The position numbers were made by a program, and so were the translations under genes. The notes below the pieces were generated by a model. That model was not told where the DNA came from and made no database searches. It worked only from the letters and a program-made list of their open reading frames with translations. DNA of 64,000 nucleotides from Aureivirga marina (GTDB lineage: Bacteria > Bacteroidota > Bacteroidia > Flavobacteriales > Flavobacteriaceae), in NCBI RefSeq assembly GCF_015767265.1, contig NZ_JADPIB010000010.1:1-64000 (forward strand), written 5' to 3'. Of this stretch, positions 25,280 to 34,595 are shown piece by piece. The number at the start of each line of letters is the position of its first letter. Within the stretch, counting starts at the first letter, position 1.

Positions 25280-25843
25280 ATGAAAGAATTAATAGCTAGG
25301 TGTAAAAAAGGAAATAAAGGAGCACAAATGGAAATATATAAAAAGTATTTTCATGCAATGTACAATACTTCTTATCGTATTTTAAACAATCAATACGAAG
25401 CGGAAGACGTTATGCAAGAAGCTTTTTTGGCTGCCTTTACAAAAATGGATTCCTATAAAGGAGAAGTGACTTTTGGAGCTTGGTTAAAGAGAATTGTTAT
25501 TAATAAAAGTATTACTGCTTTAAAAAAATACAAACAAACAGAAACACATTCTTTAGAAATTGCATATGAATCTTCAGATGAAGAAATTGATAATTCGGTT
25601 TTTCTTTCAGATGATTTGAATGTAAAAGTTATTTTGGATTGCATTCAAAAATTAAAAGAAAATTATCGAATTGGAGTGACACTTCATTTGATAGAAGGAT
25701 ACGATTACGAAGAAATTTCTAGCATAATGAATATTTCTTATGACAATAGTAGAGCAATAGTTTCTAGAGCTAAAGGCAAACTACGAAAAATGTTAATAGA
25801 TAATTCGGAAATTTCTTTGGATAACAGATTTAAACGTAAATAA
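25280..25843 (+). CDS. ECF RNA polymerase sigma factor
   Basis: This 187-residue sigma-70 family protein has only regions 2 and 4. Region 2 is at about 5-75 (YKKYFHAMYNTSYRIL, AEDVMQEAFLAAF), with the characteristic E-D-V-M-Q-E-A. Region 4 is at about 115-175 (LHLIEGYDYEEISSIMNISY, SRAKGKLRKML). It is followed 20 bases later by a membrane-anchored protein that looks like its anti-sigma factor, then two beta-rich surface proteins. The four probably form one operon. Confidence 0.92.
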   Translation: MKELIARCKKGNKGAQMEIYKKYFHAMYNTSYRILNNQYEAEDVMQEAFLAAFTKMDSYKGEVTFGAWLKRIVINKSITALKKYKQTETHSLEIAYESSDEEIDNSVFLSDDLNVKVILDCIQKLKENYRIGVTLHLIEGYDYEEISSIMNISYDNSRAIVSRAKGKLRKMLIDNSEISLDNRFKRK

Positions 25844-25863
25844 TTTTTAAACTTTTGAACCTC

Positions 25864-26388
25864 ATGAATAACAAGTTTGACATACATGAACCTTCAGAAT
25901 TTCATTTGGAAAGGTTTGAAAAAAAACTGAAAAACAGCTCAGAATTTTCTAAGAAAAATTCGTATACAAAATATTATTTAGCAGTAGCTGCTTCTTTGCT
26001 TCTTTTGATTGGAATTGGAATCGGAAAGTATTTCAATGTTTCCCCAAAAGTACAGGAAAATTCTGGAGTTGAACTTGGTTCCATTTCGCCGAAAATGGAA
26101 AAAACACAAATCTATTTTACAAGTGTTTTAAATGAAGAATTAAATAAAATTCGAAAACTTGAAAATCCTGAAAACAAGAAAGTCGTTGATGATTATTTAA
26201 AACAAATTGAAAAACTTGAAAATGATTATGTAAAACTTACTGTAGAATTAAAGAAAAATGGAAATCAGAAAATTGTTTATGCAATGATTTCAAATTATCA
26301 GAAAAGAATTGAAATTCTTCAAAATTTAATTTTACAACTTGAAAACTTAAACTCTCATAAACTTACGAACGATGAAAACTTCTCTTAA
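25864..26388 (+). CDS. Putative membrane anti-sigma factor
   Basis: This 174-residue protein has a short polar N-terminus (FDIHEPSEFHLERFEKKL), one membrane helix (about residues 38-56, YYLAVAASLLLLIGIGIG) and a periplasmic coiled-coil-like region rich in Lys, Glu and Leu (about 85-170). The N-terminal stretch plus single helix is what an ECF anti-sigma factor would show, and it directly follows the sigma gene. A TTG at 25855 is an alternative start adding three residues. The ATG at 25864 is preferred. Its end overlaps the next gene by 17 bases. Confidence 0.7.
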   Translation: MNNKFDIHEPSEFHLERFEKKLKNSSEFSKKNSYTKYYLAVAASLLLLIGIGIGKYFNVSPKVQENSGVELGSISPKMEKTQIYFTSVLNEELNKIRKLENPENKKVVDDYLKQIEKLENDYVKLTVELKKNGNQKIVYAMISNYQKRIEILQNLILQLENLNSHKLTNDENFS

Positions 26389-27433
26389 ATTAACTTTATT
26401 ATTTTTCCTTTGTGCGCAGATGGTCGTCTTTGCACAAAAGTATGAGAAATCGGATATTATTGAAAGGAAGTTCAATGTATCAGAGAACAATATTTTAGAT
26501 GTAACAAATTCTTATGGAAATATTACATTAAACACTTGGGATAAAAGTGAAATTTACATCAAAATCATCAAAACAATCAAAGGTGATTCTGAAAAAAGAG
26601 TAAATTCTTATTTCAAAGGAATATCATTCGATTTTGATCATAGAGACAATAAAGTAAAAGCAGAAACTGTAATCAATAATACAGGAAATTGGTTCAGTTC
26701 TGGAAAAATCAGTATGCAAATTGATTATATAATTCAAGCACCGAAATCTATAATTGCAGATTTGGAAAATGAATATGGAAATATTTTAATTGGCGAATTA
26801 AATAACAATACAAAAATTCAATGTGCATACGGAAATGTTTCCGCAGAAAATTTGAATGGTACATTAAATAAAATTAAATTAGAATACAGTAACGGATCAA
26901 CAATTGATTTTGTAAATGAACTGGAACTACACACAGATTATTCGAATATTTCTGTGGAGAAAGCGAATTTTATCAATTTAAATTCTGATTATTCAAACAT
27001 TAAAATTGATGAAATAAAAGATATTGATTTTAATATTGACTATGGAAATCTTGTGATTAAGGATTTAAGAATTGCAAAAGGAAATAGTGAATATACGAAT
27101 CTTGGAATTGGAAATGTAAATAAATCTTTGAATGTTGTTTTAAGTTATGGAGCGATTAAAGTAAAAAATATTTCGAAAGACTTTTTAAATGTTAATTTAA
27201 GAACAGAATATTCTGGTGTAAAACTAGAATTCCCAGAAGATATTTCATTTGCTTTTGATCTTTTCACAGAATATGCAAATATTACAGAACTTGATAAAAT
27301 GATTTTACATGAGAATTTTAAAGAAAGTTATTCTCATAAATTGAAAGGAATTTATAATGCATCAGAAGCAAACGGATTACCGACAATTACAGTAAAATCA
27401 AGTTATAATGCAATTCGTTTAAAAACTAAATAA
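26372..27433 (+). CDS. Secreted beta-repeat protein (DUF4097-like)
   Basis: This 353-residue protein has a signal peptide ending CAQMVVFAQ and a mature part built of short beta repeats. The turns NSYGNITLNTW, NEYGNILIGEL, TDYSNISVEK, SDYSNIKIDE, DYGNLVIKD, SEYTNLGIG and TEYANITEL recur roughly every 20 residues. Such [DE]-Y-x-N-[IVL] repeats fit a right-handed beta-helix of the DUF4097 adhesin-like type. It should lie at the cell surface or periplasm. It overlaps the anti-sigma gene and precedes the DUF2807 gene by 9 bases. Confidence 0.75.
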   Translation: MKTSLKLTLLFFLCAQMVVFAQKYEKSDIIERKFNVSENNILDVTNSYGNITLNTWDKSEIYIKIIKTIKGDSEKRVNSYFKGISFDFDHRDNKVKAETVINNTGNWFSSGKISMQIDYIIQAPKSIIADLENEYGNILIGELNNNTKIQCAYGNVSAENLNGTLNKIKLEYSNGSTIDFVNELELHTDYSNISVEKANFINLNSDYSNIKIDEIKDIDFNIDYGNLVIKDLRIAKGNSEYTNLGIGNVNKSLNVVLSYGAIKVKNISKDFLNVNLRTEYSGVKLEFPEDISFAFDLFTEYANITELDKMILHENFKESYSHKLKGIYNASEANGLPTITVKSSYNAIRLKTK

Positions 27434-27442
27434 ATCAATACG

Positions 27443-28159
27443 ATGAAACAATTATTATGTGTACTAATTTTATTCATTTCAGTTACAAATGTAAATGCAC
27501 AATGGAAAAAAATTAAAGGAAATAAAAATCTTATAACTGCAACAAGAGAAATCAGTTATTTTCAAGAAATTAAAAGTAAAGGTTCTTTTAAAGTGATTTT
27601 AACGGATGGAAAACAAGGTGAGATTGAAATCACAGCAGAAGAAAATTTGATGGAATATATTATCACAGAAGTTACAGATAATAAATTATCAATTCATTAT
27701 AAAAAAGGAAAGAATATTCAGCCTAGAAAAGAAATAATAATTAAAGTTCCAATTAAATTCATCAACCATTTAACGCTTTCTGGTTCTGGAGAAATTATTT
27801 CTGAAGTTCCTATTGAAAATAAAGAGTTTTCTATTGTAGTTACTGGTTCAGGTGATATTTCTTTAGAAGAAGTAGAAAGTAAAAATATTACAGCAACTTT
27901 ATCAGGTTCAGGAAATCTTGATATTGCTGGTGAAACAAATAAATTAAAAGTTCGAATTTCTGGTTCAGCAGATTTTGAAGGAAAAAAATTGGAAAGTGAT
28001 AAAGTAGATATTACAATTTCGGGTTCAGGAAATGCTACTGTTTACGCAAATAATTCTTTGAAAGCAAGAGTTTCTGGTTCGGGTGATATTTATTACAAAG
28101 GAAATCCAAAAAATATTGATGTAAAATCTAGTGGTTCAGGAAACGCACAGAAATTATAA
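27443..28159 (+). CDS. Head-GIN (DUF2807) domain protein
   Basis: This 238-residue protein has a signal peptide ending VTNVNAQ and a DUF2807 domain. The diagnostic S-G-S-G-[DEN] turns repeat through the second half: TLSGSGEI, VTGSGDISLEE, LSGSGNLDIAG, ISGSADF, ISGSGNATVYA, VSGSGDIYYKG and SSGSGNAQKL. This is a beta-helix-like secreted fold of unknown ligand. It is the last gene of the ECF sigma operon and a terminator follows. Regulation by the ECF pair of an envelope response is inferred. Confidence 0.85.
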   Translation: MKQLLCVLILFISVTNVNAQWKKIKGNKNLITATREISYFQEIKSKGSFKVILTDGKQGEIEITAEENLMEYIITEVTDNKLSIHYKKGKNIQPRKEIIIKVPIKFINHLTLSGSGEIISEVPIENKEFSIVVTGSGDISLEEVESKNITATLSGSGNLDIAGETNKLKVRISGSADFEGKKLESDKVDITISGSGNATVYANNSLKARVSGSGDIYYKGNPKNIDVKSSGSGNAQKL

Positions 28160-28180
28160 TCAATCATTGTATAATTTGGA

Positions 28181-28207
28181 AAAAGCTACTTCAATGAAGT
28201 AGCTTTT
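28181..28207 (+). terminator. Terminator of the ECF operon
   Basis: The stem AAAAGCTACTT (28181-28191) pairs with AAGTAGCTTTT (28197-28207) over a small loop, followed by more T residues. It lies 21 bases after the DUF2807 stop. Confidence 0.85.
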
Positions 28208-28364
28208 TTTTATGGATTAATTTTATTGAAATCTATTTTTATTTTTTAGTAATTCAAAAATAATTTTATAGAATACGGAAAGCCGTAATTTTCAACTATT
28301 TAAATACAGTATATTTAGTATCAATAATAAAAACATATTGATGAATTATTTAAAAAAGAAAGTT

Positions 28365-28841
28365 ATGATACTAAAAAATTTAAAATTATTTGCTCTAATA
28401 GGCATTGCTTTTTGTTTTTGTTCTTGCTCTGAAGAAGATTCTCAACAACAATTTCAAGAAAACTCTGAAAGAATTTCTACCTCAATTTCTACAGGAAATC
28501 TTGATAAAATATTAAAAGAGATGAGAGAAATTGGAAATAAAACTGGGAAAATGGTTACTTTTCAATTAAAATATTTAAATGAAAAAGATTATAGAAAGTA
28601 TTTTAAATTGACTAGAACTTCTAAAAAAAAGCTTGCATTCATAAAAGGAAAAGATATAAATCATAGACTATTTTCTAATGAATTATATACAATAACTTGT
28701 TATTATGGTCAAGAAGAAGTGATACTTTATGAAGGAGAAAATGTTGGAGAAGCTGGAAAAGCTGCAAGGGAATGTTTAAATGATGGAGGTTGTGTAACGA
28801 CATGCTTATCAAATATGAGTTTTGCTCCAATTAGTCAATAA
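28365..28841 (+). CDS. Small lipoprotein with DGGC motif
   Basis: This 158-residue lipoprotein (start MILKNLKLF, lipobox F-C-S-C, Cys21) belongs to a family I do not recognise. The C-terminus contains AARECLNDGGCVTTCLSN, closely matching AYDCMELDGGCSEVCNL in the next gene, so the two are tandem paralogues. Starts further upstream (ATG at 28341, TTG at 28338) are open but make the signal peptide start with a charged extension. Three conserved Cys in the motif could form disulfides or bind a cofactor (inference). Confidence 0.65.
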   Translation: MILKNLKLFALIGIAFCFCSCSEEDSQQQFQENSERISTSISTGNLDKILKEMREIGNKTGKMVTFQLKYLNEKDYRKYFKLTRTSKKKLAFIKGKDINHRLFSNELYTITCYYGQEEVILYEGENVGEAGKAARECLNDGGCVTTCLSNMSFAPISQ

Positions 28842-28857
28842 TTTTAAAAAATGAAAA

Positions 28858-29298
28858 ATGAGATATTTAAAATTCCTTTTAATATTTGTATTAATAAGTT
28901 GCACAAAAGATAAAGAAACAACAACTACAAATAAAACAATTGTTAGTGAAAGAAATAATTCAAACTTTATCACTTTAACCGAAATTTTCGAAGAAATTCA
29001 AGAAATTTCGATTAAAAACAATAATGCTTCCATCGAGTTTCAAATAGAATATGGTAAAAATAGTAAACCATCTCTTCTTAATTATAAAATTTATACAGGA
29101 ATTCATCCAATAGAACAAGGATTTCAAGTAGATTGCTGGAATGGTGATGGATCTGAAATATTATGGATGGAAACTTATGAAACAATGATTGATGCTTTAG
29201 GTGCAGCATATGATTGTATGGAATTAGATGGAGGTTGTTCAGAAGTATGCAATCTCTACGCTCGATATTATAACCAAAAAATAATAATCAAAAAATAA
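28858..29298 (+). CDS. Small lipoprotein with DGGC motif, paralogue
   Basis: This 146-residue lipoprotein has a very short signal (MRYLKFLLIFVLISC, Cys15) and a C-terminal ELDGGCSEVC motif shared with the gene 16 bases upstream. The central part is beta-rich (ASIEFQIEYG, LNYKIYTG, GFQVDCWNG). Both proteins share a helix before the Cys motif (TMIDALGAAYDCMEL; GEAGKAARECLN). The family and function are unknown. A terminator follows. Confidence 0.65.
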   Translation: MRYLKFLLIFVLISCTKDKETTTTNKTIVSERNNSNFITLTEIFEEIQEISIKNNNASIEFQIEYGKNSKPSLLNYKIYTGIHPIEQGFQVDCWNGDGSEILWMETYETMIDALGAAYDCMELDGGCSEVCNLYARYYNQKIIIKK

Positions 29299-29303
29299 AA
29301 CAA

Positions 29304-29330
29304 AAATAGCCAAGATTAACTTGGCTATTT
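29304..29330. terminator. Terminator of the DGGC lipoprotein pair
   Basis: The stem AAATAGCCAAG (29304-29314) pairs with CTTGGCTATTT (29320-29330), followed by a T-run on the plus strand. It lies in the convergent gap before the EI24 gene. Confidence 0.85.
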
Positions 29331-29352
29331 TTTTATAATACTGTGTAAAATT

Positions 29353-30105
29353 TTATTTATCAAATACCAAATTTAATTGACTCTCCTCTCCTACTTTATC
29401 TGCCAAAGAAATAGTTGCAGCAACAGCACCAAGAGGAACAGAAATTAAAAATCCGAAAAATGGAATCATCGTTAAAAGAAGAAAAACACCACCATTTCCG
29501 ATTGCTTTCCATTTATTTCCTCTTACAAAAAGAATACTTGCTTTGTATTTATAAAATCTTTCTAGTGTAAAATCCATATTTCCAAAACCTGCATAATAAG
29601 CTTGAATTAAAAAGATTAAAACCGTAAAAACAAGTCCAACAGCTGGAATAAATGTCAAAAATAACAAAGGAACTACCATTCCTAATTCAAAAAAAAGATT
29701 TCGAATATTAATTCGGATTCCACGCGATAAACTTTCCGAAAATGTAATATTTTGTTCTGAAGCTTTAATTTCTGGATTTAAATGATTTAGAACTTTTTCA
29801 GCAACTGGACTCATAAATGGCGCAGAAAATGCCATAACAATATGTTTATATACAATTAAACCAAGCATTAAAACAATCATTCCTCCTAGAAAATTACTAA
29901 CACTTTGAAAAATATCTTTTCCTGTTTCCCAAATCCAAGCTTTTCCAATCCAAGCACCAATATTATCTGAAAAACCGTAAGCTGAAAAAAGAATTAATGT
30001 TCCAACAATAAAGCTAATTAATACTGGAACCATCAATGCTCCAAGAAGATTTAGCTTAAAAATTATTGAAATTGCTTTGAAATAGGAATTTATTGACTTA
30101 ATCAT
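29353..30105 (-). CDS. EI24/CysZ-like membrane protein
   Basis: This 250-residue inner-membrane protein has about five hydrophobic segments (around 17-42, 68-92, 135-170 as a pair, and 208-232). The family phrases MAFSAPFMSPVAEKV and GAVAATISLADKVGEE are typical of the EI24-domain (DUF540/CysZ-like) family. CysZ imports sulfate, but Bacteroidota members are not characterised. In other flavobacteria EI24 genes often lie within hem clusters (from memory). Here the nearest hem gene is 8 kb away. It stands alone. Confidence 0.8.
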   Translation of the reverse strand: MIKSINSYFKAISIIFKLNLLGALMVPVLISFIVGTLILFSAYGFSDNIGAWIGKAWIWETGKDIFQSVSNFLGGMIVLMLGLIVYKHIVMAFSAPFMSPVAEKVLNHLNPEIKASEQNITFSESLSRGIRINIRNLFFELGMVVPLLFLTFIPAVGLVFTVLIFLIQAYYAGFGNMDFTLERFYKYKASILFVRGNKWKAIGNGGVFLLLTMIPFFGFLISVPLGAVAATISLADKVGEESQLNLVFDK

Positions 30106-30229
30106 TTTCTTTATTTTTTAATTGAAACACAATAGTATAGATTTTTTCTAAAATTCTAAAATTCTTTTGTGAATATTTTATATTAAGAAATCGTTGTTTA
30201 AATTTGGAAAAATCTAAATTAAAATTGAT

Positions 30230-31054
30230 ATGAAACCACTTTATTCTATTTCTTTTATTCTTACTTTATTTCTTTTTTTAAGTTGTCATAAAGAATCAAA
30301 AATTGAAAAAAAAGGATTTTCTGTTTCAAGTTCGACAATGAATACAGAGAATCAAACAACTGAAAATAATGAAAAAGAGCCTGATACAAATAAATTTGAA
30401 ACAAGACCAAAGAAAGTTCTTTTAACGTATCATCAAAAGCATCGACTTACACCAATTTTTAAGGTAAACTATCAAAAAATTGAAAAGAAAATTTATAGTT
30501 CAGGTGAACCAAAAATCAGACGTTGGGTTGGAAATATTGGTCATCATTTGACTTATGATTACAATGAAAATGACGGAAATCAATGGAATCAAAACTTTAT
30601 GCCAGGAATGGCAGCTGCATATGGATATAATTTTGTCAATATTTCGCATTTTAATTTTGAAACAAAAAAGCAACATAAATTATTTAAAAATCCAGTTTTA
30701 ATCAAAACATTTTATTATCCAGCTTATTCTCAAGACACATTGAATAGTCAGCCAATTCATAGGAATTTTTATATGGTTTCTGTGTATGATGAAGACACAA
30801 ATAAAGACGGGAAATTAAACACAAAAGATTTAAGAAGAATCTATTCATTTGATTTAGAAGGAAAAAATAAGAAAGCTTTAGTTCCTAAAGATTATTCAAT
30901 TTTAAGTTCTCAGTATGATTCTGGTCTAGATTATATGTATATTTATACTATCAAGGATGAAAATAAAAATGGAAAAAAAGATACATCCGAAGCCAGAGAA
31001 ATATTTTGGGTTGACATGAAAAACCCAGAGAACAACGGAAAACTTTATGAATGA
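30230..31054 (+). CDS. Lipoprotein with two EF-hand-like calcium loops
   Basis: This 274-residue lipoprotein has its lipobox at L-S-C (Cys19) and a Ser/Thr/Asn-rich linker (about 28-60). A beta-rich body follows, with two acidic loops: DEDTNKDGKLNTKDL (about residues 187-201) and DENKNGKKDTSEA (243-255). The D-x-[DN]-x-[DN]-G-x-x-[DN]-x-x-[DE] spacing resembles calcium-binding EF-hand or dockerin loops. The second loop is degenerate. Its end overlaps the next gene by 8 bases, so the two are coupled. The function is unknown. Confidence 0.65.
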   Translation: MKPLYSISFILTLFLFLSCHKESKIEKKGFSVSSSTMNTENQTTENNEKEPDTNKFETRPKKVLLTYHQKHRLTPIFKVNYQKIEKKIYSSGEPKIRRWVGNIGHHLTYDYNENDGNQWNQNFMPGMAAAYGYNFVNISHFNFETKKQHKLFKNPVLIKTFYYPAYSQDTLNSQPIHRNFYMVSVYDEDTNKDGKLNTKDLRRIYSFDLEGKNKKALVPKDYSILSSQYDSGLDYMYIYTIKDENKNGKKDTSEAREIFWVDMKNPENNGKLYE

Positions 31055-31595
31055 TATCAATATACATTTTCAACTTAAAGAATCAGATTTTTTAGCATAT
31101 CAAATGTATGAATCATCCATTTCTAAACTTCAAAAAAGGAAAAGGATGATTTCTCGGTATGCAATTACTTTAGTTTATATTGTATTTGCTTTATTTTCCA
31201 TGATGCATTATCAAAAACCTGTTTTGGTGATTGCAATTGTAATTGTTGCGTTTATTTGGTTTCTTTTTTATCCGACTTATTCTCGATATCAATACAAAAA
31301 TCATTTTCAAAAACATATAGAAGCACATTTTCAAAAAAGAATTAATCAAGATGTGGAAATTCAAGTAAACGAAGAAGGAATTTATACAAAAGATTATTCT
31401 TTTGAAGGAAAAATTAATAAAAGGCAAATCAAAGAATTAATCGAAACTAAAGATCATTTTTTTGTACGTTTAACAACAGAATTATCTTTAATTATTCCTA
31501 AAAGAGCTGTGGAAAACAAACGTGAATTTGCAGATACAATTGTGAATGAATTTCATGCAATTTACACAAACGCAATTAATTGGAAATGGAGTTAA
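31047..31595 (+). CDS. YcxB-like membrane protein
   Basis: This 182-residue protein has two adjacent membrane helices (about residues 35-52 and 57-74, separated by a short HYQKP turn). A C-terminal soluble domain follows in which GIYTKDYSFEGKINKRQIKELIET and FFVRLTTELSLIIPKRAV match the YcxB-like C-terminal pattern. The gene overlaps the upstream lipoprotein gene by 8 bases. The role of YcxB proteins is unknown. No clear terminator follows. Confidence 0.7.
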   Translation: MNDINIHFQLKESDFLAYQMYESSISKLQKRKRMISRYAITLVYIVFALFSMMHYQKPVLVIAIVIVAFIWFLFYPTYSRYQYKNHFQKHIEAHFQKRINQDVEIQVNEEGIYTKDYSFEGKINKRQIKELIETKDHFFVRLTTELSLIIPKRAVENKREFADTIVNEFHAIYTNAINWKWS

Positions 31596-31783
31596 AAAAA
31601 ACCTATTCTTCGCAATATTTGCTCAAAATAGGTATTCTAGATAGCTAATGTGAATTTTCTAATGTTATATATTTTCACCTTTTCTTTTTTGTCTTAGATG
31701 TAAGTTTTGGTCAATTTTAAAACCAAAATTGATCCAATCAAATTTAAATTATACATTTTAGTTAAAATTGTAAAAAATGGACA

Positions 31784-32590
31784 TTATATAAATTCAAACA
31801 AAATTTTTTCTTTGGAGATATAAGAGATATTTTTAAAAAAATCTTTTGGTTGTTTTTGTGTTAATTCTTTAAAAAAGTTGCTAAAATGAGCTTGATCAAA
31901 GAAACCTAAAGCATAAGCAATTTCAGTTAAATTTTCTTCATTTGATTTCTTTTCCATATTCTCAATTGCATTTCTTAAACGAATAACTTGAAACAAAGAA
32001 TTTGGTGAAGTTCCACAAATATTTTTAAATGCTCGATACATTGTTTTATAAGAAACTTCTTTGAAAAAAAGTTCTTTTATGTCATTTTCCAACATTCCTT
32101 CCACACATTCTATAATATTTTCTGTGTACTTTTTAGGTTTATAATTGGAAAGAAAAAAATCTTCAATTAAGCTGATTTTTTCTGGATATTTTTTGTCATT
32201 AAAATTCGGATTCGTTTGAAAAAAGTCAAACATAAAATCAGAATAATCCATCACAATATTTGCATCATAATTGGAAAAATCTTTTAAAAACTGCGAAAAA
32301 CCATAAGGTTTAAAAATAATATTAAACGTCTTAAATTCTCCATGAAATTTAATCAAAACTGGTTTTTTATACACATTTATAGAATAATACTTTTGATCAT
32401 AATTTTCATCTTTTACAATTTCTACAGCATCATTTTCGTAATAAATTCTTCCATTTTGCACCAAACAAGTAGGAATTAAAGCATTCGGGAAAGCGATATA
32501 ATGTTCATTTTTAATAGAGGCTTCATAGTAGCAGCGAATGTATTTTTTTAAAATAGCATCTTTAGGGTATTCAATATTTATTTCCATCAC
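31784..32590 (-). CDS. AraC-family transcriptional regulator
   Basis: This 268-residue regulator has an N-terminal ligand or dimerisation domain without clear family (about 1-165). The C-terminal AraC HTH pair (about 170-262) includes KEVSYKTMYRAFKNICGTSPNSLFQVIRLRNA and LTEIAYALGFFDQAHFSNFFKELTQKQPKDF in pieces. The second Met at 32587 is an equal start. It stands alone, so its target cannot be inferred. The stop lies close to AT-rich sequence without a clear terminator. Confidence 0.88.
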   Translation of the reverse strand: MMEINIEYPKDAILKKYIRCYYEASIKNEHYIAFPNALIPTCLVQNGRIYYENDAVEIVKDENYDQKYYSINVYKKPVLIKFHGEFKTFNIIFKPYGFSQFLKDFSNYDANIVMDYSDFMFDFFQTNPNFNDKKYPEKISLIEDFFLSNYKPKKYTENIIECVEGMLENDIKELFFKEVSYKTMYRAFKNICGTSPNSLFQVIRLRNAIENMEKKSNEENLTEIAYALGFFDQAHFSNFFKELTQKQPKDFFKNISYISKEKILFEFI

Positions 32591-33068
32591 ATTTTTATTT
32601 GATTCATTTAATAACGAGAAATGTTATTCATAAATTTCCTAAATGTAATCTATATTGTTTTTAAAAGATAATTTTTCACTAATATTTCAATCAAAAAATA
32701 AAAATTCATTCCTATTTGATATCATTTTCTATAAGAAATCATTTTTTATATTCATTTTTTCAAAAAATTAATATTTATAAGTATAAAAGTTAGTTTTCAC
32801 AGTTGAAATGCATTTAAAAACGGATTATTTAATCAAATACTTGAAATTCTATATCTTCTTTTATAAATTCATCTAATTTTAATTCAAAAAAATGTAAGCT
32901 TAAAATCAAAAAAAACAACTAATTAAAATCATTTAAATACTTTATTTAAAAAATTAAAATTGATTTCCCTTAATTTCATTTATTTTATTTTTCATCAAAA
33001 ATTATTTAATTTTTTATTGATTTTTCAAAAACTTAGAGATAAATTCACTAAAAATCAAATTAATTATT
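32591..33068. other. Long AT-rich divergent intergenic region
   Basis: No gene, repeat or hairpin stands out in this 478-base stretch. It separates the AraC regulator from the divergent T9SS-secreted protein and should contain both promoters. It is among the most AT-rich parts of the window. Confidence 0.5.
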
Positions 33069-34589
33069 ATGAAAAAACTATTAGTCTTATTTCTATTCGT
33101 TTTAATAACGAATAATTTAGTTGCACAATATGATGTGAAATCCATCAATTATGTTGAATATTTTGGCGATGAAAATGTTCAATTTAATTCTGATGACAAA
33201 TTTTCTGATGACATACCATTGCCGTTTGATTTTAATTTCTATGGAACTGATTTCAATGAAGTTATGGTTGGTACCAATGGAAGAGTTTCATTTTATACTA
33301 GCTTATCTGGATTTTTTAGTCATTGGAAAATTGAAGTAAATTATACCTTACCTAATGTTTCTAGTACTTTCGGAATTGCAAATACAATTTATGGTTTATA
33401 TCATGATATGGATAATTTTACGACAGATGAACCAGGAGCAATTACTACTGCCGTATTTGGTGAAGCACCTTTTCGTAAATTTATTGTGACTTATGATGAT
33501 ATTCCTCATTTTCATCATAATTGTACAGAAATTAAATCTACTTTTCAAGTTATACTTTTTGAAGGATTAAATTTTATTGATGTTCATATCAAAAATAAAG
33601 GTGTATGTTCTGAATGGAATGATGGTCGAGCAATAATTGGGATTCAAGATGAAGAAGGAATTAATTATAGTTCGCCAGAAGGTAGAAATAATTTTATTGA
33701 AGAATTAGAAGAAGAATCTTGGAGATTTATTTATTATAATGGAACATATGAAGCTTTTATTTGTGGAAATTCTGCAACAACTATCTCTTTGGAAGATTTT
33801 CAAAGTTTGACTTCTGTATATCAATTAAACGATACAGAATTTTATGTTTATACTTCTGAAGCAGACGCTTTAGCAAATACAAATCCTATTGCTTTTCCTT
33901 TTGAAATTATGTATCCTTTACAAGAGCTTTTTGTAAATGTAAATGGAAGTGTCTTTAATGTGATGATTAACTCTGTTGATTGTTCAAATTTGGATAATGA
34001 TGATGATGGACTTTCTGCGGAAGAAGAAGATCTTAATGGAAATGGAATTTTATCTGATGATGATACTGACAATGATGGAATTCCTAATTTCTTAGATTCT
34101 GATGATGACAATGATTATATTTTAACAAATCAGGAATTGGTTTTCCCAGAAGGAATTACAACTACAGAAGTTACAATTTTAGACACAGATAATGATGGTA
34201 TTCCAAATCATATTGACACAGATGATGATAATGATGGTATTCCAACGATGCATGAAGATGTAAACGGAAATGGAAATTATGAAGATGATGATGAAGATGA
34301 AGATGGAATTCCAAACTATTTAGATAATAATGCTTTAAATATTGAAAATGTAACTATTTCAAATCATCGTATTTTTCCAAATCCTTTTAAGGATAAATTA
34401 TTCTTAAATCAATCTTTTGAAAATGCTACAATTAAAATTATAAACACAGATGGACAAATTATTTTAGAAAAAAGAATCAATAATTCTGTTTCTTCAATTA
34501 ATACAGAAAAATTACCAACTGGAATTTATCAAATCATTTTGATTACAGATAAAGAAACTGAAAGCTACAAAATGCTAAAAATCAAATAA
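33069..34589 (+). CDS. T9SS type A-sorted secreted protein with TSP3-like calcium repeats
   Basis: This 506-residue secreted protein has a signal peptide (ending NNLVAQ) and a beta-rich N-terminal region (about 20-230) with the nidogen-like phrases PLPFDFNFYGTDF and VMVGTNGRVSF. At about 315-420 lies a run of thrombospondin-3-type calcium loops (DNDDDGL, DTDNDGIPNFLDSDDDND, DTDNDGIPNHIDTDDDNDG, DEDEDGIPNYLD). At about 430-506 a T9SS type A sorting domain contains RIFPNPFKDKL and LPTGIYQIIL and ends KMLKIK. It should cross the outer membrane by the type IX system and be anchored or released. A terminator follows. Confidence 0.88.
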   Translation: MKKLLVLFLFVLITNNLVAQYDVKSINYVEYFGDENVQFNSDDKFSDDIPLPFDFNFYGTDFNEVMVGTNGRVSFYTSLSGFFSHWKIEVNYTLPNVSSTFGIANTIYGLYHDMDNFTTDEPGAITTAVFGEAPFRKFIVTYDDIPHFHHNCTEIKSTFQVILFEGLNFIDVHIKNKGVCSEWNDGRAIIGIQDEEGINYSSPEGRNNFIEELEEESWRFIYYNGTYEAFICGNSATTISLEDFQSLTSVYQLNDTEFYVYTSEADALANTNPIAFPFEIMYPLQELFVNVNGSVFNVMINSVDCSNLDNDDDGLSAEEEDLNGNGILSDDDTDNDGIPNFLDSDDDNDYILTNQELVFPEGITTTEVTILDTDNDGIPNHIDTDDDNDGIPTMHEDVNGNGNYEDDDEDEDGIPNYLDNNALNIENVTISNHRIFPNPFKDKLFLNQSFENATIKIINTDGQIILEKRINNSVSSINTEKLPTGIYQIILITDKETESYKMLKIK

Positions 34590-34595
34590 AAATAG

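Noticed and set aside
31596-31650. Terminator after the YcxB-like gene (ACCTATT/AATAGGT)
   Set aside because: The 7-bp stem has a loop of about 20 bases and no T-run follows. Too weak to list.
33848-34111. 87-codon minus-strand Ser-rich frame
   Set aside because: It is opposite the Asp-rich calcium repeats (GAT read backwards gives Ile/Ser codons). It is a composition artefact.
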